Assembly (NCBI GenBank): GCA_019321725.1
Contig: CM033115.1
Location: forward strand, 5,404,673-5,468,672
Source: Paulownia fortunei
Lineage: Eukaryota > Streptophyta > Magnoliopsida > Lamiales > Paulowniaceae
DNA length: 64,000 bases
Reading direction: 5' to 3'
Shown here: positions 25,581 through 35,877 of the stretch, in pieces
Layout: every line of letters starts with the position of its first letter
How positions within the stretch are numbered: position 1 is the stretch's first letter
Translations under genes and position numbers: made by a program
The notes under the pieces: generated by a model
What the model was told of the DNA's origin: nothing
Seen by the model: the letters and a program-made list of their open reading frames with translations, nothing else
The model's database searches: none

Positions 25581-26242
25581 TCAATTTGGTTTTCGACCAT
25601 TGTTCCTATTGGACCAATCCATATTGGCCAAGACTGGATCAGGTTTTGGCACATATGCTAGAAGTTGATCAATCAGCTGGTTAGGTGTTGGAGCAGAAAT
25701 GATGATTCTTCTCATAGAAGTTGAAATAAACCCTTTTTTCGCAGCATGATCTACAAAAGATAGCAAACCATCATAAAAACCATTAACATTAAGAATACCT
25801 ATAGGTTTTTTGTGAATGTTGAGTTGTGCCCAAGAGACAATTTGGAATAATTCTTCCAGTGTACCAAAACCACCAGGTAGAATGATGAATGCATCCGCAT
25901 TGTTTACCATATTAGGCATTCTGTCCTTAATGTGTGACACTTTCAGCTCATCTCCAATGGTCATACCTGTGATATTCTGTACTGTTTAAAATTTTGGGAT
26001 AACTCCCAAAACTTTGACACCTCCTACATAAGCAGAAATGGCAACACTCCCATTAACCCCAAACTGCCTCCTCCATACACTAAATGAATTTTTCTTTCTG
26101 CTAAAGTTCTACCAAGATTATTGGCTGCCCCTATAAACTCACCATTTTTTCCTAGATTGGATCCACAAAAAACACAAATGGAATTAAATTTGCGAGTTGA
26201 AGAAACTCCCATTTTTTTTTTTTTTGAAAATAAGTTGTGCAA
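25578..26242 (-). pseudogene. LOG-like: LOG-like cytokinin phosphoribohydrolase, captured copy
   Basis: Encodes a LONELY GUY-type enzyme. Members of this family release free cytokinin bases from their riboside 5'-monophosphates in the cytosol and nucleus. The likely start is the ATG at about 26212 (MGVSS...). Then come ICVFCGSN (Rossmann start), VYGGGSLGLMG at ~26075-26045, NADAFIILPGGFGTLEE at ~25900-25850 with the diagnostic PGGxGTxxE motif complete, and a C-terminus ending WSNRNNGRKPN. About 215 codons in all, the family's usual length, with no intron visible although LOG genes usually have several. Two lesions are seen: a 1-bp deletion right after GLMG (~26050) and an in-frame TAA near 25985. 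It lies inside an intact pair of LTRs and target duplications, on the element's coding strand, between integrase and 3' LTR. I infer capture of a spliced transcript; a later retrocopy insertion is the alternative. Confidence 0.9.
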
Positions 26243-26510
26243 AAATAGAGTGAGTACGGTGATATTTATTTAGGTGTGAACAGGGAATACATTTATTGCA
26301 TGTCTTTTTCTTTTGTCAAAAAGGTTGAAAATAAGACACATGCGAAATTTAAAAATTACCTACTACCACGTGTATGTACATGTAGTTGTGATTGTGGCTC
26401 ACATCTTCCTCTGGTTTTACGTCCAGTAACGGCTTAAACGCCCTCTATGGGTCGAGGATATGCTTCCCATCCAGTTTTTCTTATAAACTGGCAAACAGGG
26501 TCTTTTAATG

Positions 26511-26920
26511 TCAGATTCCCAAGACTATAAAGCTCATATTCATTTGAAAACGATCCCATAAATCAAGAATTGCACGTTGTACCAATCCACATGAATGCGT
26601 CTCAAGAGTCAATATAATGTGATCTAAAGACTCCTTACTCAGTCCATCCATAATGAATTTAAGTTTATCTTCTCGATTTTTAGAGACCATTTCCTAAAGA
26701 ACGACACTTTGTGTTGCAAGTCCATCTAGCACAAATATGACAAACTTTCATTTTTTTTGCCCTTCGTTTTTTTGAATATGTGCTTTTACCAAAACCAGAC
26801 ATGTATCTAGTAAGCAAATCTGGAAACTCATGTGAAAACTCACCTGCCCTTACCTTTGCTTCAATTAACCATCGTATGTCCTCCGGAATGCCTTGTGCAT
26901 AAGCATCCTCAATCTTTCAA
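26511..26920 (-). pseudogene. Unrecognised basic, cysteine-rich ORF remnant
   Basis: Two overlapping minus-strand frames read as one protein broken by a frameshift near 26685. The first (26920-26680) has an acidic/hydrophobic start, then a basic patch KKRRAKK and a tight cysteine cluster CHICARWTCNTKC. The second (26690-26511) is helical in character (KESLDHIILTLETH). I do not recognise a family. The layout of a basic KRRA-type patch followed by CxxC and CxxxC recalls nucleic-acid-binding cysteine-rich proteins of some plant RNA viruses, but that is only a resemblance of pattern. It is not a gag, pol or usual Athila env-like segment. It lies directly upstream of the LOG remnant on the same strand. 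Confidence 0.45.
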
Positions 26921-27093
26921 TCCTGATTTTATAAATTTTCAAAATTGCATTTTTAGGAAGAAAAGGAAATTACTTCTTGAGAGTTAGAAATATGTCACCC
27001 ATTTTGAAAATAACAAGAAAAGAGAATGAGAAAAACAAAGAAAATTTGTACAAAGATTTCAGTTGTTTGAGAAACTTACAAGTCCGACTTTTA

Positions 27094-27101
27094 TAGCCAC
27101 G
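27094..27101 (-). promoter_or_regulatory. Possible internal TATA box
   Basis: The minus strand reads GTGGCTATAAAAGTCGG, a good plant TATA box. It is about 180 bp ahead of the cysteine-rich ORF and ~100 bp after the integrase stop. A short ATG frame (MGDIFLTLKK, 27001-26969) follows. If real, the cargo genes could have had their own promoter. The support is the sequence match alone. Confidence 0.35.
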
Positions 27102-27209
27102 GAGTACCGTTATCCGCCATTTAACCGGGAAAGAAAAAAATAAAAAATAAAAGAAGAAGAAGAGAAGAAAAAAAATAATGTCAGATAAAAAAAATATATA
27201 CAACACTAA

Positions 27210-28770
27210 TCATAACAAGGTTAGAAAGAAAAAGAATTTCCTCCTGTGAAAATGATTTTCTAGAAATGGTTTAACTCTTTGTCCATTTACTTTGAATATG
27301 TTACCATTTCTAGGATTCTCAATGTCAATCGCCCCATAAGGATATATTTTTTTTACAACAAAAGGACCACTCCACCTTGATCTCAATTTTCCAGGAAACA
27401 AATGCAATCGAGAAATTATAAGCAAAACCTTTTGACCAACCTCAAATATTTTTCTTGAAATTTTATTATCATGAAAAAATTTGATTCTTGCTTTATAAAT
27501 TTTAGAATTCTCATATGCATCATTTCTCAGTTCTTCAAGTTCATTGATTTGCAATTTGCGCAATTTTGAAGCTTCATCAAGGTTGAAGTTAAACATTTTG
27601 ATTGCCCAATAAGCTTTATGTTCAAGTTTAACAGGTAAATGACAAGATTTTCCATAAACTATCCTATAAGGAGACATACCTAATGATGTTTTGAAAGCAG
27701 TTCTATATGCCCAAAGTGTATCGGTAAGTCTAAGAGACCAATCTTTACGGTTTGGGTTAACGTTTTCTCCAAAATTTGTTTTATCTCCCTATTTGCAAGT
27801 TCAACTTGTCCATTTGTCTGAGGATGATAAGGGGTTGCAACTTTATGTATGATTCCATATTTTTTCATTAAAGTTCCGAAAACTTTGTTACAAAAATATT
27901 TTCCCCCATCACTGATAATAGATCTAGAAATTCCAAATCGACTTAAAATATTTTCTTTCAAAAATTTTATCACTATTTTGTGATCATTGTTTCGACAAGG
28001 AATTGCCTCGATCCATTTTGAAACATAATCTATGGCAACCAATATGTAAAGAAAACCAAATGATAATGGAAATGGCCCCATAAAATCAATATCCCAACAG
28101 TCAAAGATTTCAATCACTAGGATAGGGTGTAGGGGCATCATATTTCTCTTTGAAAGGGACCCTAACTTTTGACAATTTTCACAACTTTTGCAGAAAGTGT
28201 AAGTATATTTGAAAAGAGTTGGCCAATAAAATCCACATTGCAAGATTTTTGCAGTAGTTTTCTTTACAGAAAAATGACCACCACATGCTTTTGAATGACA
28301 AAATTTGACAATATTACCTATCTCATTGTCAGGCACACATCTTCGAAAGATTTGATCCGGACAATATTTGAATAGGTATGGATCATCCCAATAAAATTTT
28401 TAACCTCAGTCAAAAACTTCTTTTTATCTTGAGAGTTCCAATGTGATGGCATCTTTCCTGTTACAAGAAAATTAACAATGTCAGCAAACCAAGGTAAAAT
28501 AGAAATGTTAAATAATTGTTCATCAGGGAAAGTGTCATTAATAGGTGTGGTTTGAAATGAGTCATCACAAACAAGTCTCGACAAATGATCAGCCACTACA
28601 TTCTCTACTCCCATTTTATCTCGAATAGTAACATTAAATTCCTGAAGTAAGAGAATACACCTAATCAGTCTTGGTTTAGCATCTTTTTTTGACAAAAGAT
28701 ATTTCAAAGCTGCATGATCACTGAAAACAACAATTGGTGAGCCAACAAGACAAGATCGAAATTTATCCAA
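27210..28770 (-). pseudogene. pol: Athila RNase H end and integrase
   Basis: 28770-28318 is the C-terminal part of RNase H (VVFSDHAALKYLL, ENVVADHLSRL). It merges by a frameshift near 28330 into integrase (28336-27680). That carries the HHCC zinc domain (HSKACGGH...CKSCENC) and a complete DDE core: WDIDFMGPF, ISDGG, and QVELANRE with the catalytic Glu. A further frameshift near 27678 leads to the C-terminal tail 27677-27210 ([20 protein letters not shown]), a segment characteristic of Athila-type integrases. The catalytic residues are intact although the reading frame is broken. Confidence 0.9.
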
Positions 28771-28778
28771 TGCAAAAA

Positions 28779-29246
28779 CTACAGCAAGTAATTCTTTTTC
28801 AGTTGTTGTTTATAATTCAATTGAGCACCATTTAAAGTTTTACTTGCATAGTAAATAACATATGGTTTTTTATCTTTTCTTTGTCCCAAGACAGCTCCAA
28901 CAGCATAATCACTAGCATCACACATTATTTCAAAAGGTAAAGTCCAATCTGGAGGCTGCATGATTGGAGCAGACGTAAGCATGCTTTTAAGCTTAACAAA
29001 AGCATTTTCACAGTTTTCAGTCTATTCAAAAATAGTGTCTTTTGTTAGAAGATTACACAAAGGTTTAGATATTATACTAAAATCTTTGATAAATCTTCTA
29101 TAAAAACCAGCATGTCCTAAAAATGATCTAATCTCCTTCACAGTCTTTGGTGTTGGCAAATTGGCAATTAACTCAATTTTAGATTTATCAACCTCAATAC
29201 CTTCTGATGATATAATGTGTCCAAGAGCAATACCAGTTGTTACCAT
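28779..29246 (-). pseudogene. pol: Athila RT thumb/connection and RNase H start
   Basis: 29246-29022 reads IALGHIISSEGIEVDKSKIE and SFLGHAGFYRRFIKDFS, the RT thumb and connection of Ty3/gypsy pol. A stop separates it from 28982-28779, where PFEIMCDASDYAVGAVLGQ holds the first catalytic Asp of RNase H. The stops are single-base changes; otherwise the domains are well preserved. Confidence 0.9.
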
Positions 29247-29308
29247 GAAGTGACATTTCTCCTAATTGAGCACAAGATTCTTTTCTTCACACCTGATCAA
29301 AACCTTTT

Positions 29309-30466
29309 CTAAATTAGATAAGCAATCATCAAATGAATTACCAAAAACAGAAAAATCATCCATGAAGACTTCAAGAAACATTCAACCATGTCACTAAAAA
29401 TACTAAGCATGCATCGTTGGAATGTAGCTGGTGCATTACATAATCCAAAAGGCATCCTTCGATATGCAAAAGTACCAAAAGGACATGTAAAAGTTGTTTT
29501 CTCTTGATCTTCAAGTGTAATTGCAATTTGGTTATATCCAGAATATCCATCTAAAAAGCAATAAAATTCGTGTCCTGCAACTCTTTCTAAAATTTGATCC
29601 ATGAAAGGTAATGGAAAATGATCTTTTCTAGTGACTGAGTTGAGTTTTCTATAGTCAATGCACATTCGCCAACCAGTAACAGTCCTAGTTGGAATTAATT
29701 CATCATTCTCATTCTTGACTACAGTAACTCCAGATTTCTTAGGTACAACTTGAGTCGGACTTACCCATTTGCTATCTGAAATAGAATAAATGATTCCATT
29801 ATCTAAGAGTTTAATGACTTCATTTCTTACTACTTCTTTCATATTAGGATTTAGCCTTCGTTGCATTTCTCTAGATGGTTTATCATTTTCCTCTAGATAG
29901 ATGTTATGTGTGCAAATAAAAGGATTAATACCTTTAATATCAGTAATGGTCCATCCTAAAGCATTCTTATGCATTTTCAGAGTTTCGATCAACTTACCTT
30001 CTTGATATGCATCGAGTTTGGAAGAAATTATTACTGGAAAAGTTTCATTCTCACCCAAGAAAGAGTATTTCAAATTAACTGGCAAAGGTTTCAATTCAAC
30101 CACGGGAGTTTTAATACTTGATGGAATAGATTTTACTGTTGATGATGAAAGTTCTTCGAACCTTGGCTTCCAAAAATATTTTTCTTGTACCTGCAAAAAT
30201 TCAGAGATAGTATTAGTGTGTTCCTTTTTATAAATACTTTCACTTTCAAAACAAGTTTCCAAAGAATCTGAAGAGTTAGTAGTAGTAAAGTATTCATGAA
30301 CAAGTTCTTCAATTGAATCCACTTTATGTACTTCGACATCTTCTGCAGGTTGCATACAAACATTAAACACATTTAGTTCCAAAGTCATATTTCCAAATGA
30401 TAACTTCAAAATACCATTTCTACAATTGATCAAAGCATTTGAAGTTGCAAGAAAAGGACGACCCAA
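29309..30466 (-). pseudogene. pol: Athila protease end and reverse transcriptase
   Basis: The frame opens with MGRPFLATSNALINCRNG, the conserved end of the retropepsin domain. A linker follows, then RT from about residue 190: RRLNPNMKEVVRNEVIKLLD, WVSPTQVVPKKSG, WRMCIDYRKLN and PFGLCNAPATFQRCM. The polymerase motif FMDDF is present at about 29365-29350 but lies one frame off, after a frameshift near 29380. The long open frame (385 codons) shows how little this element has decayed compared with the others in the window. Confidence 0.93.
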
Positions 30467-30982
30467 AATGATAGGAATTGTGTATGTGTTTGTGCAACAG
30501 GCTCTGTGTCCAAAACAATGAAATTAACTGGAAAGTAAAACTTATCAATTTGTACCAACACATCTTTACTATTCCCTTTAGAACTTTAATCGAACGGTCA
30601 GCTAATTGGAGTACAACATAAGTTGTTTTAAGTTCTCCCAAACCTAACTGTTTAAAACTGAGAAAGGTAGAAGATTTACACTAGCACCAAGATCAAGCAA
30701 AGCACGCTCTATTCTAGTGTTTCCTATGATACATGAAATGGTTGGACAACCTGGATCTTTGTACTTGGGTGGAGTGAATTGTTGAATGATTGAACTAACA
30801 CTTTCAGTTAAAAATGCCTTCTTTTGTACATGATGTTTTCTTTTGATTGTACACAAATCTTTCAAAAATTTGGCATAAGGTGGAACTTGTTTGATTGCAT
30901 CCAATAATGGAATATTAATCTTGACTTGTTTAAAAATTTCAAAAATTTCAGCATTTGAGTTCAATTTCTGAGTTGCTTGCAA
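30467..30982 (-). pseudogene. Athila aspartic protease
   Basis: Contains RALLDLGASVNLLPFSV at about 30710-30660. The active site in Athila-like elements is DLGAS rather than DTGAS. ELKTTYVVLQLADRS follows in a second frame from 30641. One frameshift at about 30643 and one near 30500 break it. It joins gag upstream and RT downstream, consistent with a single gag-pol polyprotein. Confidence 0.85.
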
Positions 30983-32459
30983 TTTTTGAGGAAAGGGTGC
31001 TGGAGGTAAATATTTTTTTTTTCTTCATTTTCACGCTTACCTTCTTCAAACTTACCTTTATCGTCAAGACTATTTCCATTTTTCATTTCTGGAGGTGGAT
31101 TAGAAACTTTCTCCTTGGGATGAATAGTCTTGTCAACAACTTTTCCATTCCGAAGAGTTGTAACTGAATTAGCCTCCTTGACTGCATTTTCACCTGAAGA
31201 AGAAACATGACACTGAGTAGAAGGATTAGGTTGAGGTTGAGCAGGAAATTTACCTTTTTCATGAGTACGCAAAGAAGTTGTCAGTGTTGAAAATGTACTT
31301 CTGATCTCATTGATAGCTTGTGAAGTCTGATTATTGATGTTTGTTTGTTCATGCATAAATGCTTGCAAAGTCTCCTCAATGGATTTTGTATGTGGAGGTG
31401 GATAAGAATGAAAGTTTTGTGGTTTTTGTGAATGCGGTGGTTGGGCACGGTTATCATCTCGCCAACTGAAATTGAGATGATTTCTCCATTGTGGATTGTA
31501 AGTTTCAGAATATGGAGAATGGAAAGGCTTTTTGAATGTGTTCATAAAATTTGCTTGTACTGGAAGGTTTGGACATTCATTGGTGGAGTGCCCCAAAAGT
31601 TCACAATTGCTACAAACTTCTTCCTCTTGTACAGATTTGATTTCCTTTACTTTCTTAAGTTCCATGGCTTCAACTTTTCTTGTTAAACTAGCAAGTCTAG
31701 CATTTAGATCATCTTCTTGACTAAGGTAATATTTTCCTTTATTACTATTAGCAAGATTAGATCTAATAGAACCTTCGGAAGAATTAACACTATGCCATGA
31801 TTGAGAGTTTTCTGCCAAATGATCTAGGTATTCTAGGGTTTCATCAGGTTCCTTATCAAGAAACTCACCATTACACATTGTTTCAACAAATTGTTTTGTT
31901 TCAGGAGTTAAACCTTCATAAAAGAAACTAATTAAGCGCCATTTTTCAAAACCATGATGTGGGCATGAATTCAACAAATCTTTAAATCTTTCCCAACATT
32001 GAAAGAAAACTTCATTCGAATTTTGAGAAAAATTTTGAATTTGTCTTTTCAAAGCATTAGTTTTATGAGTTGGAAAGAATTTTTTCAAGAATTCAGCTTG
32101 AATTTCTTGCCAAGTACCAATTGACCTAGGTTTTAAAGAATTAAACCAATTTTTTGCTTTATCTTTTAAAGAGAAAGGAAATAATTTGAGCTTAACAATC
32201 TCATTTGTGCAAGTTTGATCATCAAAAGTGGCACATACTTCATCAAATTCTTTTAAATGCAAGTAAGGACTTTCCAGAGTCTAAACTATGGAAATTAGGA
32301 AGTAAAGGGATCATACCTGACTTGAATCGAAAATTATTTGCATTTAGAGGAAAAATGAAACAAGAAGGAGAAGAATTTCGAGGAGGTTGCAAGTAATAAC
32401 GCATGGTACGCACCTGTTGATTCTCATTTTCATCCTGGACACTTTCATTTTCAGCCATG
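30961..32459 (-). pseudogene. gag: Athila gag
   Basis: The start chosen is the ATG at 32459 (MAENESVQDENENQQ), which lies ~175 bp after the primer site. The N-terminal ~60 residues are in one frame. A frameshift near 32275 leads to the long open part 32262-30961, with the retrotransposon gag core (KLKLFPFSLKDKAKNWFNSL, then EIQAEFLKKFFP). A zinc knuckle reads CSNCELLGHSTNECP (CX2CX4HX4C, intact) at about 31610-31570. A proline- and glutamine-rich tail follows. It is the best-preserved gag here. Confidence 0.93.
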
Positions 32460-32632
32460 GTGGAAGTGTGTGGAGATGATTCAAACAAATTTCCAAACAA
32501 AGTTTCAGAATTATTTCTTACTAAACGTCGAGAATTATGACTACGATACCATATAACCATATATCCATAAAGAAAATAAACAAACTATATTTACAAAGGA
32601 AAAAATTTACAAACCTGAATACTTACCTTGCC

Positions 32633-32650
32633 TTCCCGGCAACGGCGCCA
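32633..32650 (-). other. Primer binding site, tRNA-Asp
   Basis: The minus strand reads TGGCGCCGTTGCCGGGAA, matching the plant tRNA-Asp 3' end except one base. It lies 6 bp inside the 5' LTR. It fixes the element's direction and supports its Athila/Tat placement. Confidence 0.93.
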
Positions 32651-32656
32651 AAAACT

Positions 32657-34268
32657 TGCTACAACTTTAAAATTGCAAACCAAGTGCAGGTTGTAGTAAG
32701 TAATAAATTTCTCGTGAGTCCGAGGTCGATCCACAGGGAAGTTGTTTGAAGAATTCAAGTTTATATTTATAAAAAAATGGAGTTTATGTGAATCAAAAAT
32801 ATATGAACAATTAATGTATGATGTAGCTAAAGAAAAATGAAGTAATAAAAGTACTGAGGATTAGGGATCCACTCTTGAGTTTTGGATAGATAAATGGTTA
32901 TTTATTCTTTTTACCTCTATTAATTGCCACAATTGGAATCCATACATAATGAAGGTTCCAATGGGAAGATATTATCAAGTAACTCATGCAATAAGGTAAT
33001 CATGATATTGTCTTACTATTGCAAATTATCTCTTAACGCCAATACTTATTTATGGGATCAAGCATTTATATACTCTTTCGTCAACAACAAATCAAGGTTT
33101 CACATTAGCAGTCGGTGGGGTAAAACCGTACAATAAGCTAAATGAACCCAAGTATTTGTTGTGCCATTGGAGATACATAAATCAAGAATCACCACAAAAA
33201 TAAGTAGGGTTTAGATCAAAAATAATAATAATAATACAACATACTTAAACAATTTCTACCCTTATAACCATTTCTCTTCCTCCATCAAGAGATTCACCCT
33301 TTTTCCTCAGCAAAATGAAATTTAGAAAGACATAATAAAAGTAATAAAGACTAAAAATATAAGAGAAACTAGAGAATGCATTTCTATTACTACTAGAAAA
33401 CTTACAATACTAGAAAACATACAAACTAGATAACTTAGCCTAAAGAAACCCTCTACCCCCTTCCTCTTACAAGCTGAATACATGGCCTATTTATAGTACT
33501 TGAAGTAAGCTAGAGGCCAAACAAATAATGGAGGGTTTAATCAAGTGGTATGCTAGTTGCCAAGAGTTGGTAAGTTGTTACACAAATTTCTCAACCACTG
33601 AATTGAATTACATTTTTCGGTCAGATACAGCCCGATTTTGAAGATACATAAAGAATAAAAATTGTAGATCTTTCAACGCTGATATATTTTCATATATCTT
33701 TTGTCAAATTTGGCAATCGGATGAAGAAGATATGGTCAAATTACCGAATCATGTCCAAGAGCCGCCCTGTAACATCAGCAGCAACTTGCAGCCTATAGTT
33801 TTACCATTTCGACACATTTTCACACCATCTTGTCTTCAGTAAACTTGTTTATTTACCTCTTGAGTATAACATATCCGAATTTCAGACCAAAATAAATTTG
33901 GGCTCAAGATATATAACTGAATTAGTAAAATAAGTCAATACTGGGCTGAACTCTGATCTGAATTTTGGTGATCCATTTTGTATAATTACTTGGACGAATT
34001 TTCTGCTATCATCAAAACTGAATTGGGCTGAGCCTCCAACATAAAAGTTGTACCTCTATCTCTTGGCTTTCAAATGAAACAAGGTTCAGGTCCATAGAGC
34101 TTTTGATCATGAAGTTATGCTCAAATTACAAAAATTGCACAAGTCTGAAAACATGCTTCCATTTATTCCCTAACACAAAACATTAATAAAACAAGAATAT
34201 TAACAAGAATAAAGCAAGAAAAGTATAAAGGATTTGATATAAAAATATGTCAAAATATGCACTTATCA
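32657..34268 (-). repeat. 5' LTR of Athila element
   Basis: 1612 bp, TG...CA on the minus strand, with a TATAAATA box at 33488-33495 that would start the genomic transcript. It is about 97.6% identical to the 3' LTR by hand count. The target duplication CCCTT follows at 34269-34273. Confidence 0.95.
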
Positions 34269-35311
34269 CCCTTCAATTAAACAAACTAATTGCTATTGTT
34301 TTTAATCATTCAAAGGAACTTTCAAACACAATATAAGCATTACAAGATTAATAGAAATAAGTAAATTAAGTATATTTCATAAAACTGTCAATTTTGCTAA
34401 AAACTAGCTTGGTTTTGGCTTCAAGTGTAACTTACTTAAATTTTCAATCATACAAAAACATATTAAAACATATAACCATACAAAATACTACAAATTCATC
34501 ATAAGAAATATTGAAAAAGAATATACCTTGATTAAGTTGGAATTAGGCTTTAAAATCAACGATTTTCAAGATTAAAAAGAGTGGAACTTGTTCTAGTTTG
34601 TGTTCTATGAATTTCTATGGATTTAATTCAATTTTTGTGAGTATGAAAGTGTAGAAATTTGGGAGAAATTTAGGAGAATAAAGGTTGGTCGTTTTTTAGG
34701 TTCTTCCATAAGAAATATGGATGAAAATGATTTATTTGACCTTTCAAAAAGAGGTAAGTGGAGAGTGATGATTGGTTGCATTATGTTTGGTGTCCTCTCA
34801 TGTCAAACGCCACGTTCATGGGGTAAGGAGATGACAAAAATTGATGCTTTGGTGTTATAATCAAATGCAATGCGATTTAAAATGATTTCATGCAACCTAG
34901 TCAACCAACAAATCAAATTGCATCATTTTGCATACTTTTAGTTTTTAACCAAATGTAACATATTTAAAGCAAATATGTAGGCAAATAATCACTTTAGAAT
35001 GTAACAAGTATGGAGCAATACGAAAATTTCATTTTATGGTCATTCAACACATCAATCTTCCTTAACCGAGATACCGAGTTTTTCACTACAAAAAGACACT
35101 TAAGGAATATGTTAAATCAAAAAACAAAAGTTTGATTTCATATTTCATATACTAATGCATGTTAAAGCATAACTAGAGCATATAATAATAATTATTCAAG
35201 TTCGTGCAATCATGCTATTTGTATGTCATAATTCAATAATATGCATTGATTATATGCATATTCATGCAAGATGCTTATTTTTGGCAATGTAGGAGAGAAT
35301 TGGGCATTACA

Positions 35312-35742
35312 GAAACCCTTTCCCTTGTATAAATGAATAGATGTTGGGAGCAAATTTAGAGTTATAACAAAAACCTTAAAATATAGAGGACTTAGTGAGC
35401 TTTAAAATGGGGCAAAATTAAAAAAAAAACGTTCTATAAGCTGACTTGGCTTAAGTAGATATTTATTTAATTTATCTTATTTTGATTTTAGTATATTATC
35501 GTTCATAAATTAGCACATTTAGCCATTTTTTCATCGAAAAAAATAATTTTAGCCGATGATTGATGACATTGGCTAAAATGCGACCGAAACTTGACGATGT
35601 CAATGAATTTGAAACATAGAGGACTTCCTTAAAACTTAAAACTTCCTTTCTTGGAAGGGCTGTGGTTATGGCTGAGATGCTATATTGGCGTGCAGTTCTG
35701 ATCAGTTGAAAACATCAAACTATAATAGATGAAAATAAGATT
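35312..35742. other. Intergenic, nothing recognised
   Basis: AT-rich sequence between the solo LTR and a copia gag fragment. A partly palindromic GCCGATGATTGATGACATTGGC-type stretch lies near 35552. No gene is seen. Confidence 0.45.
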
Positions 35743-35877
35743 GAGGTTTACAAGCCGGAGGAAACTAGGACCAACAAGGAAGATCAAATTGCCAACAGTA
35801 ACTCTAAAGCACTGAATGCCATTTTCAATGCTGTTAATGCAAACCAATTCAAGCTTATTACAGCTTGTGAGTCTGCC
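35743..35877 (+). pseudogene. gag: Short copia gag fragment at duplication border
   Basis: An open 45-codon stretch reads like the N-terminal part of a copia gag: SNSKALNAIFNAVNANQFK followed by LITACESA. The match to that domain is clear. The fragment stops exactly where duplicated segment B begins, in the middle of the domain. Confidence 0.75.

Larger units (their letters stand above)
22201..34268 (-). mobile_element. Athila-type Ty3/gypsy retrotransposon with captured genes
   Basis: A 12,068-bp element on the minus strand: 5' LTR 34268-32657, tRNA-Asp primer site 32650-32633, gag from 32459, then protease, RT, RNase H and integrase to 27210. Next come two non-retroviral coding remnants (26920-26511 and 26242-25581), the 3' motifs, a polypurine tract at 23816-23831 and the 3' LTR 23815-22201. 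The domain sequences (DLGAS protease, FMDDF RT, the [16 protein letters not shown] integrase tail) are of the Athila kind. The LTRs differ at about 35-40 positions by hand count (~97.6% identical), mostly transitions. At a commonly used plant rate of 1.3e-8 per site per year this is on the order of one million years. Pol has several frameshifts, so it is no longer self-sufficient. Confidence 0.95.
20974..35311. mobile_element. Solo gypsy LTR split by a nested Athila element
   Basis: Left end TGTAATACCCC at 20974; right end GGGCATTACA at 35302-35311, the inverted match. Flanks are GAAGC (20969-20973) and GAAAC (35312-35316), a 5-bp target duplication with one change. Removing the Athila insertion and one CCCTT leaves about 2265 bp with no coding sequence, the size of a long solo LTR. 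TGTAATACCC-type ends and a length of 2-4 kb are typical of Tekay/Del chromoviruses. The orientation of the parent element was not settled. Confidence 0.7.

Noticed and set aside
30018..30233. Plus-strand ORFs across 29300-32760 as separate genes
   Set aside because: They are shadows of the well-supported minus-strand Athila gag-pol.
22471..33136. Identical 70-codon ORF at 22471-22683 and 32924-33136 as a duplicated small gene
   Set aside because: The two lie at the same place in the two Athila LTRs; identity follows from LTR replication, and the frame runs antisense to the element.
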